From Anaerolinea sp. (GTDB taxonomy: Bacteria; Chloroflexota; Anaerolineae; Promineifilales; Promineifilaceae), in the NCBI GenBank assembly GCA_014879875.1, contig JACSRF010000174.1, positions 1 through 34,592 on the forward strand: a stretch of DNA of 34,592 nucleotides, in the 5' to 3' direction. The notes below the pieces were generated by a model. It was given only the letters and a program-made list of their open reading frames with translations. It did not search any database and had not been told where the DNA came from. The position numbers and the translations under genes were made by a program. Below are positions 16,959-23,643 of the stretch, in pieces (within the stretch, counting starts at the first letter, position 1; each line of letters starts with the position of its first letter).

Positions 16959-18169
16959 ACTTAGTCGTTATTCCATTTCATGATTGGAAGAAGTGCGAAC
17001 GCGAGGGTTTTCGGACGCGCGATGCACATTTCATGCAAGAATTTGAAAAACACCCGTTGGTAGACAGGTTAGTCGTGATCAACCGCCCCATCTCTCTGGC
17101 AGAGATGATTTTGTTAAGGCGTAATTGGAAACCGAAGCAGGGAACGACCATTTATCAACAAGGCGATCTCATTATTACGCAAGTATCTCCTAAGACTTAC
17201 ACAGTTGACATTCTTATACGCGAGTTGATTAAACCGTTGCGCATGAAGCGCGATTGGGTCCCCTCTATTTTTGGGCATGAAAAAGTAATTGATGCGGTAC
17301 GTTTGGCATTGACTCATTTAGATGTGGCGACCAATTATGCCTTATTCATATCCGCTCCATTATTTGCCCCACTGGTCAAAGCCTTATCTCCACCACTGTT
17401 TGCTTTTGACGCCCAGGATAATTTGCTGAAACATGCCCTCTACCAAGATGTCCCGGACTTACTGGCGTATTATGAATATTGCCTGGCGCATGCTGATTTT
17501 GTCTCATCTAATTCGGCAGAAACGGCCGTTTGGTTTAAACAATATCGCCCGGATGTTGCTCACATCCCCAACGGCGTAGATAATACACTGTTTAATCGGG
17601 ATCATCTATACCCACGGCCAGTTGATATGGCTGCAATTCCTGCGCCTGTGGTGGGTTATGCCGGCAAAATGCAAGAAATGTTTGATGTTTCGTTAATGCA
17701 GCAATGCCTGGCCGACATGCCAGATGTGCAGTTCGTCTTTATTGGTCAACAACTTAACCCTAATTGGGTAAAACCCTTGTGGCAATTTAATAACGCCCAT
17801 TACCTGGGCGACAAACCCTACCAGCAACTTCCCCAATACCTATCAGCATTTGATATTTGCATTATTCCTTACCACATGACGCGGCAACATGGTGGCGACC
17901 CGATTAAGTTTTACGAATACCTGGCCATGGAAAACCTCATTGTGACAACGAATATCGGTAATGTAACAGCCTTCGCCGATTATCCACAAGTGTGTATTGC
18001 CCACTCTGCTACAGAATTTGTCAATGGGTTAAAAGAGTTTGTCCATCAGAGTCAGCAGCGTATGGCTATTCCCCGCTTTTCTGTACCATCAGAACATCTG
18101 TGGCGTCACAAAGCAGATCTCATTATTCATGCCCTTACCGCCCAAAATAGCGCAATCACCATGATTTGA
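16955..18169 (+). CDS. Glycosyltransferase, GT-B fold (GT4-like)
   Basis: This is a 404-aa cytosolic glycosyltransferase. The N-terminal domain starts NLVVIPFHDWKKCEREGFRT, and its Arg-Thr-Arg-Asp-Ala-His stretch resembles TuaH-like transferases. The C-terminal donor domain shows VVGYAGKMQEMFD, VQFVFIGQQ, and CIIPYHMTRQHGGDPIKFYEYLA with the Glu-X7-Glu-like pair (KFYEYLAMENLIV). The sugar is unknown. The ATG at 16955 gives a 4-nt overlap with the previous stop; longer upstream frames would lie inside the polymerase gene and are rejected. One octamer encodes ETAVWFK. Confidence 0.83.
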   Translation: MNLVVIPFHDWKKCEREGFRTRDAHFMQEFEKHPLVDRLVVINRPISLAEMILLRRNWKPKQGTTIYQQGDLIITQVSPKTYTVDILIRELIKPLRMKRDWVPSIFGHEKVIDAVRLALTHLDVATNYALFISAPLFAPLVKALSPPLFAFDAQDNLLKHALYQDVPDLLAYYEYCLAHADFVSSNSAETAVWFKQYRPDVAHIPNGVDNTLFNRDHLYPRPVDMAAIPAPVVGYAGKMQEMFDVSLMQQCLADMPDVQFVFIGQQLNPNWVKPLWQFNNAHYLGDKPYQQLPQYLSAFDICIIPYHMTRQHGGDPIKFYEYLAMENLIVTTNIGNVTAFADYPQVCIAHSATEFVNGLKEFVHQSQQRMAIPRFSVPSEHLWRHKADLIIHALTAQNSAITMI

Positions 18170-18171
18170 CC

Positions 18172-18912
18172 ATGCTCCACAGACTCATCGAAAGAACTAT
18201 CCAATATTTGAAGCAGGATACCAGTTACCAACTAGACCCGGCGCTAACAGGTCGTGCTTTGTGGCAGGTGTCTACTTATCGTGGGGGGATGATGCTGCGT
18301 GGAAGCTGGCGTCGTTGGCAGTTTGGGCACAATAAAGGCAAGCTACTGCTAGGGAAACGTGTTACGTTACGTCATCCGCAGTACGTATCCATCGGCCGCA
18401 GCGTCATCATCGAAGATCACGTTACCATTGACGCCTTATCCCGCGATGGGGTAGTCTTGGGGGATAATGTGACCATCGCCAGATTTTCCACCATCCAATG
18501 CACCGGGGTTATTCGGGCCACTGGCATGGGATTACGGATTGGTGACAATTCGGCCGTTGGCGCCTATTCTTTTCTTGGAGCACAAGGCGGTATCGTGATC
18601 GGCTGCAACGTGATCATGGGTCCACGTGTCAGCTTTCACGCAGAAAATCATCGGTATGAAAATATGGACATCCCCATCAGACTGCAAGGAGAGAGCAGAC
18701 AAGGGATTATAGTAGCCGATGACTGTTGGATAGGCGCCGGCAGCATTATCCTGGATGGTGTACACATTGGACAAGGATGTGTTGTTGCTGCCGGTAGCGT
18801 CGTCACCAAAAGCATCCCTCCTTACGCCATTGTCGCCGGTGTCCCGGCGCGGGTTATCCAACAGCGACAGCCAACAATAACACGAGAAAACAAAAAGGAA
18901 GCACAATCTTGA
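18172..18912 (+). CDS. Hexapeptide-repeat acyltransferase (LbetaH, WcaF/maa-like)
   Basis: This is a 246-aa left-handed beta-helix acyltransferase predicted to acetylate a sugar of the surface polysaccharide. Hexapeptide repeats run from about residue 60 to 225 (VSIGRSVIIEDHVTI, VVLGDNVTIARFS, GIVIGCNVIMGPRVSFHAENH). The FHAENH His is the likely catalytic base. The C-terminal block is IGAGSIILDGVHIGQGCVVAAGSVV. The ATG at 18172 is chosen; a TTG at 18166 would overlap the previous stop as TTGA and is also possible. The stop overlaps the next gene's TTG. Confidence 0.82.
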   Translation: MLHRLIERTIQYLKQDTSYQLDPALTGRALWQVSTYRGGMMLRGSWRRWQFGHNKGKLLLGKRVTLRHPQYVSIGRSVIIEDHVTIDALSRDGVVLGDNVTIARFSTIQCTGVIRATGMGLRIGDNSAVGAYSFLGAQGGIVIGCNVIMGPRVSFHAENHRYENMDIPIRLQGESRQGIIVADDCWIGAGSIILDGVHIGQGCVVAAGSVVTKSIPPYAIVAGVPARVIQQRQPTITRENKKEAQS

Positions 18913-20033
18913 GAATAGCATTACTTGGTACGCGCGGCATCCCGGCCAGTTACAGCGGTTTTGAAACCTGCGTCGAGCAACTCGGCCAGCGATTGGTCGA
19001 GCGGGGCCACGATGTGACCGTTTACTGCCGCACCCACCACATTACCTATGAAGGCAGCCATTACAAAGGGATGCGCCTGGTGAAACTGCCCACCATTACC
19101 AACAAATACCTGGACACCATGGTCCACTCCTTCATTTCCTCCCTGCACGCGCTTGGGCAGGGTTATGATGTAGCTCTCTATTTCATTGCCGGAAACAGCC
19201 CTGTTACCTGGATACTTCGGCTGGTAGGCACAAAAACGCTTTTGAACGTGGATGGGCTGGATTGGAAAAGAGAAAAATGGCCGATGTTAGCCCAAAAATA
19301 TATCCAGTTCGCCGAATATCTGGCGACTAAATTACCCAATGTTTATCTGACCGACTCGCAGGTAGTACAAGGCTATTACCAGGATCGCTTTAACAGTAAA
19401 CCGCCCTATATTCCGTATGGCTCAGAGGTGCAGCTTTTGCCACCAGGGGAGGTTCTGTCCCGATTTGGCTTAGAGGCGCAGCAATATGTTCTGTTTGTCG
19501 GCCGGTTAGTGCCGGAAAACTGCGCTCATCATCTGGTGGAGGCGTTTCGCGAGCTGGAGACGAATATGAAATGCGTCATCGTGGGGGACGCACCTTATGC
19601 CGAAGCGTATATCGCCGACTTAAAAGCGAGGGCGGCCGGTGATCCGCGCATTGTTTTTACTGGCTATGTTTTTGGCGATGGCTACCATGAGTTAGGCGCC
19701 AATGCTTACATTTTTGTAGAAACGTCTGGCGTGGGGGGCACACATCCAGCGCTGGTGGAGGCGATGGCTTTTGGCGCGTGCGTGATCACCCATGACACGC
19801 CAGAAAATTTGGAAACGATTGGCGCGGCGGGATTTGGGTATAACGGCCGTTCCGGAGCCAGCGATCTGCGCCAAATTCTCAACCGCCTGCTGCAAGAGCC
19901 GCAAACAGTAGCCGCTTACCAGCATTTAGCTCAGGAGCGGGCGCGTGCTTATTACACCTGGGAAACCGTGACCAACGCCTATGAAGACCTGTTCAGACAG
20001 CTTGTGAAGCAAGATGTCAGGCATTACAAATGA
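18909..20033 (+). CDS. Glycosyltransferase with DUF1972-type N-terminus (rhamnosyltransferase-like)
   Basis: This is a 374-aa GT-B glycosyltransferase. The N-terminus IALLGTRGIPASYSGFET with the following EQLGQRL is the DUF1972 signature found in RgpA/WbbL-related rhamnosyltransferases. The C-terminal domain contains VLFVGRLVPEN, VIVGDAPYAEAYI, VFTGYVFGDGYHELG and VETSGVGGTHPALVEAMAFG, including the EAMAFG Glu of GT4 enzymes. A rhamnose or glucose donor is possible. The start is TTG, with TTGA overlap to the previous stop. It is the last gene before the 393-nt gap. Confidence 0.87.
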   Translation: MRIALLGTRGIPASYSGFETCVEQLGQRLVERGHDVTVYCRTHHITYEGSHYKGMRLVKLPTITNKYLDTMVHSFISSLHALGQGYDVALYFIAGNSPVTWILRLVGTKTLLNVDGLDWKREKWPMLAQKYIQFAEYLATKLPNVYLTDSQVVQGYYQDRFNSKPPYIPYGSEVQLLPPGEVLSRFGLEAQQYVLFVGRLVPENCAHHLVEAFRELETNMKCVIVGDAPYAEAYIADLKARAAGDPRIVFTGYVFGDGYHELGANAYIFVETSGVGGTHPALVEAMAFGACVITHDTPENLETIGAAGFGYNGRSGASDLRQILNRLLQEPQTVAAYQHLAQERARAYYTWETVTNAYEDLFRQLVKQDVRHYK

Positions 20034-20088
20034 GGCAACGAATTTGTTATGAACTGGTGGATGAACGATTGCTGCCGCTTGCATAATA

Positions 20089-20356
20089 CTACAACGAGAC
20101 TTTGATTTCATGGTATTTGGCCAAGCGACGCTTTCGATGAGAGCGATAAGCAGCCTCATGGCAACGTTGATAATAATTGACAATTTCAATGGCTTTAGCT
20201 ACATCCGCTTTGTTTTGCCCTGTAGGATGATCATAATAGTGTGTCGCAAACCGGCATCATAACAGTCTTACTATCTACCCCATAACGAACTGCAAACCGC
20301 CAGACAACCATTGCTTCTGAACCTGACCGCACTATAATAGAAACCCGTGTGAATTT
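20089..20356 (-). pseudogene. Decayed minus-strand coding relic in the gap between polysaccharide genes
   Basis: Read on the minus strand, this gap gives a coherent protein-like stretch only if one frameshift is allowed. One frame runs FTRVSIIVRSGSEAMVVWRF and on to TVMMPVCDT (about 20356 to 20263). Skipping one base continues into YYDHPTGQNKADVAKAIEIV and on to KRRLAKYHEIKVSL, with a TAG stop at 20089-20091. Neither piece has its own plausible start plus length. The family is not recognised. It could be the 3' end of a deleted gene or a transposase remnant; the composition is AT-richer than its neighbours. Confidence 0.45.
20311..20338 (+). promoter_or_regulatory. Candidate promoter upstream of the priming transferase
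   Basis: TTGCTT (20311-20316) and TATAAT (20333-20338) are 16 nt apart, upstream of the gene at 20427. The -35 match is weak and the region also overlaps the coding relic, so this is a low-confidence call. Confidence 0.35.
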
Positions 20357-20361
20357 TCACA
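20348..20361. promoter_or_regulatory. CRP/FNR-like inverted repeat TGTGA-N4-TCACA
   Basis: The perfect half-sites TGTGA (20348-20352) and TCACA (20357-20361) are separated by ATTT. Half-sites match CRP-type operators. The four-base spacer is the FNR-type spacing rather than the six-base CRP one. It lies just downstream of the candidate -10 box, where a bound protein would block transcription (inference). Confidence 0.35.
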
Positions 20362-20426
20362 ATGAATGTTTTCTGTAAGCCGCTATTATCCATCATGTGT
20401 GGGAGAGATAGGGAGGAAAACGTAGT

Positions 20427-21833
20427 ATGCTGCGGCGGTTTAGTGTGAATTATGCAGTTTTATCCATAGCGCTAGATATAGGGCTGACACTGTTAGCCCT
20501 GTGGCTGGCAGTACAGTCGCGTTTGGCGCTGCCCGATTTGCCTTTTGCCGCGCCCTATCTGGTGATTCGGGTGCATGTTTCTGCTTACTTGATTGTGCCG
20601 GCGCTGTGGTTGATAACCTTTTTACTTGGCTCTGTTTACGATCCCAAGCACATATATAAGGTAACGGATGAATTCCAACACGTAACGGCCGCCGTAGCCA
20701 TAGCCGCGCTGTTGTTTGCTGGGGTGCTCTATCTTTTCTTTCGCGAGTTTTCGCGCTGGCTGTTTTTGATCTTTGTCGTTTACGACCTGGCGTTCTTGCT
20801 AAGCTGGCGCGTGCTGGCGCGGCTGATCTTAAAGGTTCACCGACTACCGGCGACGGAAAGGCGCGTGCTGATCGTCGGCGCCGGCATGGTGGGGCAGCGC
20901 GTCGGTCAGATGATCGGTACCCATCATTGGATGGGGCTGGAGTTGGTGGGGTATCTGGACGATGACCCGGATAAGAATTATCTGGAAGACCATGTTTTGG
21001 GCGTGGTACAGGATGTACGGCGGGTTGTGGCGGAACAGAAGATTGATGACGTGGTGATTGCGCTGCCGCAGCGCGCGTATGGGCAAATTAATAAGTTGGC
21101 GCTGGCGCTGCATCATGCGCCGGTGAATGTGCGCGTCGTGCCAGATTATTTTAGCCTGGCGTTGTATCGGGCAACCGTAGAGGATTTTGGCGGTCTGCCC
21201 ATGATTAATTTGCGCGACCCCGCTTTGAATGAAGTGCAGCGTTTGTTAAAACGGTTGTTTGATCTGACCCTTGCCGGGCTTTTGACGCTGCTGGCTTTAC
21301 CGGCGCTAGGTTTGATTGCGCTGCTGGTGAAGCTGGATTCGCCAGGGCCGGTTTTGTTCCGGCAGCAGCGCGTGGGGGAAAACGGCCGTATCTTTGCCAT
21401 GTACAAATTCCGCTCGATGGTAGACGGGGCGGAAAAGCTGCAATACAAAGTGAATGAAGTGAGTGGGAACGGCAACCTCATTCACAAAAAGGAAAATGAT
21501 CCGCGCGTGACCCGCGTCGGCCGTCTTTTGCGCCGTACCAGCCTCGATGAGCTGCCACAGCTTTTCAACGTGCTGAAGGGGGACATGAGCCTGGTGGGGC
21601 CGCGCCCGGAGATGCCCTGGCTGGTAGACCGCTATGAGGTGTGGCAGCGGCGCCGCTTTGCCGTGCCCCAAGGGATGACAGGCTGGTGGCAGGTCAACGG
21701 CCGTTCCGACAAACCGATGCACCTGCACACCGAAGACGACCTCTACTACATTCAAAATTACTCGTTGTGGATGGACCTCTACATCTTGTTAAAAACGCCA
21801 TTTGTGGTGCTGCGAGGTAAAGGTGCTTATTGA
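20427..21833 (+). CDS. Exopolysaccharide priming glycosylphosphotransferase (WbaP/WcaJ type)
   Basis: This is a 468-aa membrane enzyme that transfers a hexose-1-phosphate to undecaprenyl phosphate, the first step of repeat-unit assembly. It has about four N-terminal TM segments. A Rossmann-like CoA_binding_3 region ([17 protein letters not shown], about residues 145-161) and a fifth membrane segment (about residues 285-305) follow. The C-terminal bacterial sugar transferase domain shows [45 protein letters not shown] and VGPRP. GGAGG at 20412-20416 sits ten bases before the ATG. Two octamers encode NGR. It overlaps the next gene by 11 nt. Confidence 0.93.
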   Translation: MLRRFSVNYAVLSIALDIGLTLLALWLAVQSRLALPDLPFAAPYLVIRVHVSAYLIVPALWLITFLLGSVYDPKHIYKVTDEFQHVTAAVAIAALLFAGVLYLFFREFSRWLFLIFVVYDLAFLLSWRVLARLILKVHRLPATERRVLIVGAGMVGQRVGQMIGTHHWMGLELVGYLDDDPDKNYLEDHVLGVVQDVRRVVAEQKIDDVVIALPQRAYGQINKLALALHHAPVNVRVVPDYFSLALYRATVEDFGGLPMINLRDPALNEVQRLLKRLFDLTLAGLLTLLALPALGLIALLVKLDSPGPVLFRQQRVGENGRIFAMYKFRSMVDGAEKLQYKVNEVSGNGNLIHKKENDPRVTRVGRLLRRTSLDELPQLFNVLKGDMSLVGPRPEMPWLVDRYEVWQRRRFAVPQGMTGWWQVNGRSDKPMHLHTEDDLYYIQNYSLWMDLYILLKTPFVVLRGKGAY

Positions 21834-23127
21834 TCCCTTTGTCGGGCATCCACATCGTCGGCGCGCGTGGGGCGAAGGTTTGCCGGTAGCAGCCTCCGCC
21901 CCTTTTTTACTTTTTCCGACACAGTTTATATTGGGGACATTGTTGGCGTGTTTGCTTGTCGCGCTGCTGTGGCTGTGGCCGCTGCCCGCACCTGGCCGAT
22001 GGCGCTGGCTGCCACCAACGCCACTGAATGGGGCGCTGCTGCTGTTTGGCTTGATGTTGGGCGTGAGCATCCTGGTAACGGCCGATCCCGACCTGACCCT
22101 GCCCAAAGCAGCCGGGCTGCTGCTGGGGCTGACCACCTGGCGTTACCTGGCCTGGGTCTGCCAAACAGAGCGCGCTTTAACGGCCGCTGCCTGGGGGTTT
22201 GCGCTGTTGGCGTTGGCCTTCACGGCCATTGGTATGGTTAGCGCCAACTGGTACGTCAAAGTCCCTTTTCTGGCGGCGCTGCTGCCATCACGACTGTTGG
22301 CGCTGCCGGAAGCAGACAGTGTAGGCGTCCATGCGAATCAGTTAGCCGCGACGATTTTGCTCTATTTTCCCCTGTCGGCGTCGCTGCTGCTGGGGCAGTG
22401 GTGGCGAAATGGATGGCGTGGATGGCAGACGCTGGCGCTGCTGCTGGCAACGGCCGTCAGCGGCGGGCTGCTGCTGCTGACCCAATCGCGCAGCGGCTGG
22501 ATTGGCGGCATGGGCGGCCTGTTCATCTTGCTGGCGCTGTGGGGATGGGCGCTGCCTGCTTCACGGCGACGCCACCTGCTGCGCCTGCTGCTCGGATTGG
22601 CGCTGCTGGTTATGCTGCTGGGGCTGGCGGCGCTTGGTCCGGCGCGGCTGGCGACGTTGTGGCAGGACCCGGTTTTGGAAACGGCCGTTGGCAATCTGGG
22701 CACAATCACTTTCCGCTCAGAAGTGTGGCGGTGGGGCATCTTGGCCGTCTCTGATTTCCCCTTCACCGGTACGGGACTGGGCAGCTTTCGCCAGGTCATC
22801 CACCGCTTTTACCCGACGACCATTGCGCCAACATATGACATTGCCCACGCGCACAACATCTTCTTACAGGTGGCGCTTGACGTGGGACTGCCGGGATTGG
22901 TTGCCTACGGGGCCTTGCTGCTGCTAGCCGGGTACATGGGCTGGCAGGCAGCCCGCCGCAGCGACTATTGGCGGCCCGTTGCGCTGGGACTGCTGGCCGG
23001 GTTGTCCGCCTTGCACATCTTTGGCCTGACCGATGCGCTGGCCCTGGGCGCCAAACCCGGCCTGCTGTTTTGGTGGACGTTGGGGCTGCTGACGGCGCTG
23101 CATGGGCAGATGAAACGTGAAGCGTGA
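21823..23127 (+). CDS. O-antigen ligase/polymerase family membrane protein (second copy)
   Basis: This is a 434-aa integral membrane protein of about 11 hydrophobic segments. The WaaL/Wzy-family signature is SDFPFTGTGLGSFRQVIHRF, followed by HAHNIFLQVALDVGLPGLVAYG. It is much richer in Trp, Leu and GC than the Wzy candidate at 15492. The GTG at 21823 is chosen because GAGG lies at 21814-21817. The adjacent priming transferase suggests that this pair forms a core separate from the lower-GC block. It may be the ligase that attaches finished chains to an acceptor (inference). Two octamers occur (ATAVSGG and ETAVGNL). Confidence 0.8.
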   Translation: MLIDPFVGHPHRRRAWGEGLPVAASAPFLLFPTQFILGTLLACLLVALLWLWPLPAPGRWRWLPPTPLNGALLLFGLMLGVSILVTADPDLTLPKAAGLLLGLTTWRYLAWVCQTERALTAAAWGFALLALAFTAIGMVSANWYVKVPFLAALLPSRLLALPEADSVGVHANQLAATILLYFPLSASLLLGQWWRNGWRGWQTLALLLATAVSGGLLLLTQSRSGWIGGMGGLFILLALWGWALPASRRRHLLRLLLGLALLVMLLGLAALGPARLATLWQDPVLETAVGNLGTITFRSEVWRWGILAVSDFPFTGTGLGSFRQVIHRFYPTTIAPTYDIAHAHNIFLQVALDVGLPGLVAYGALLLLAGYMGWQAARRSDYWRPVALGLLAGLSALHIFGLTDALALGAKPGLLFWWTLGLLTALHGQMKREA

Positions 23128-23130
23128 AAC
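23116..23130. repeat. 15-nt repeat shared by two gene ends (copy 2)
   Basis: CGTGAAGCGTGAAAC spans the stop codon of the O-antigen ligase-like gene and encodes its Arg-Glu-Ala ending, as the identical sequence does at 3890-3904. Confidence 0.6.
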
Positions 23131-23137
23131 GTAATCG

Positions 23138-23172
23138 GATTACCGATTACCGACCACCGACCACCGATTCCC
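23138..23172. repeat. Five tandem heptamers (GATTACC/GACCACC)
   Basis: The units are GATTACC twice (23138, 23145), GACCACC twice (23152, 23159) and GATTCCC (23166). The array overlaps the 3' end of the minus-strand gene at 23147 and encodes its last residues (SVVGGR). The 7-nt unit length matches the style of cyanobacterial heptameric STRR repeats. Confidence 0.65.
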
Positions 23173-23473
23173 GCCACACCTCATACTCCGCCTCCGTCAC
23201 ATAAACGCCCCCCGTAATTTCCGTGTTGGTTACGTTATACTCCCGATCCAGGTAGACAACCGTTTCCATGCGGCGAAAGCATTTGTTGTCCACAATAGTT
23301 TTGTGCCATTCATAGTTACCACTGTCACCCTGGTTCAGATCATGCTGCTTATCGGCGCGGACCCTGGTGATCACGCCGCAGTTGTTACATTTCACGTAAA
23401 AATAAATGCCTTGCTGATCACCCTGCTTTTTCTCGCTATTGCTGCTGCTGAATAAACGTTTTAGAAAGCTCAT
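23147..23473 (-). CDS. Small conserved-looking hypothetical protein
   Basis: This is a 108-aa protein with a short basic, hydrophobic N-terminus (MSFLKRLFSSSNSEKK) and a beta-rich body. The body includes GIYFYVKCNNCGVITRVRAD, in which the single CNNC pair could bind metal only with a partner or in a dimer. The C-terminus reads GGVYVTEAEYEVW. The family is not recognised. The ATG at 23473 is preferred because GAGG lies five bases upstream on the minus strand; a GTG six bases further out is possible. The last codons fall inside a heptameric repeat. The gene is convergent with the O-antigen ligase-like gene and divergent from the M50 gene. Confidence 0.7.
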   Translation of the reverse strand: MSFLKRLFSSSNSEKKQGDQQGIYFYVKCNNCGVITRVRADKQHDLNQGDSGNYEWHKTIVDNKCFRRMETVVYLDREYNVTNTEITGGVYVTEAEYEVWRESVVGGR

Positions 23474-23541
23474 AACCACCTCATCGGTTGGGCATTGGCT
23501 CCAGGCATACCCATCGTAGATTCCTTTTGTGTTGCATCACG

Positions 23542-23585
23542 TCAGGTAAGCAATCGGTCTCTGTGCATCGCCTACCGATACCTGA
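23542..23585. promoter_or_regulatory. Interrupted inverted repeat in the divergent spacer
   Basis: TCAGGT (23542-23547) and ATCGGT (23553-23558) pair with ACCGAT (23574-23579) and ACCTGA (23580-23585). This gives a 12-bp stem with a five-base bulge (AAGCA) and a 15-base loop. It lies between the divergent small hypothetical gene and the M50 protease gene, with no T-tract. It may be an operator or an RNA hairpin. Confidence 0.4.
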
Positions 23586-23643
23586 TTATATCAGCACCTA
23601 AATTTACTTCACCATTACCCTGACTCATGCTAGACTTGGAGGC

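Noticed and set aside
19926-20189. An 87-codon minus-strand open frame across the end of the DUF1972 transferase gene
   Set aside because: It overlaps a good gene and uses a different frame from the protein-like relic in the same gap.
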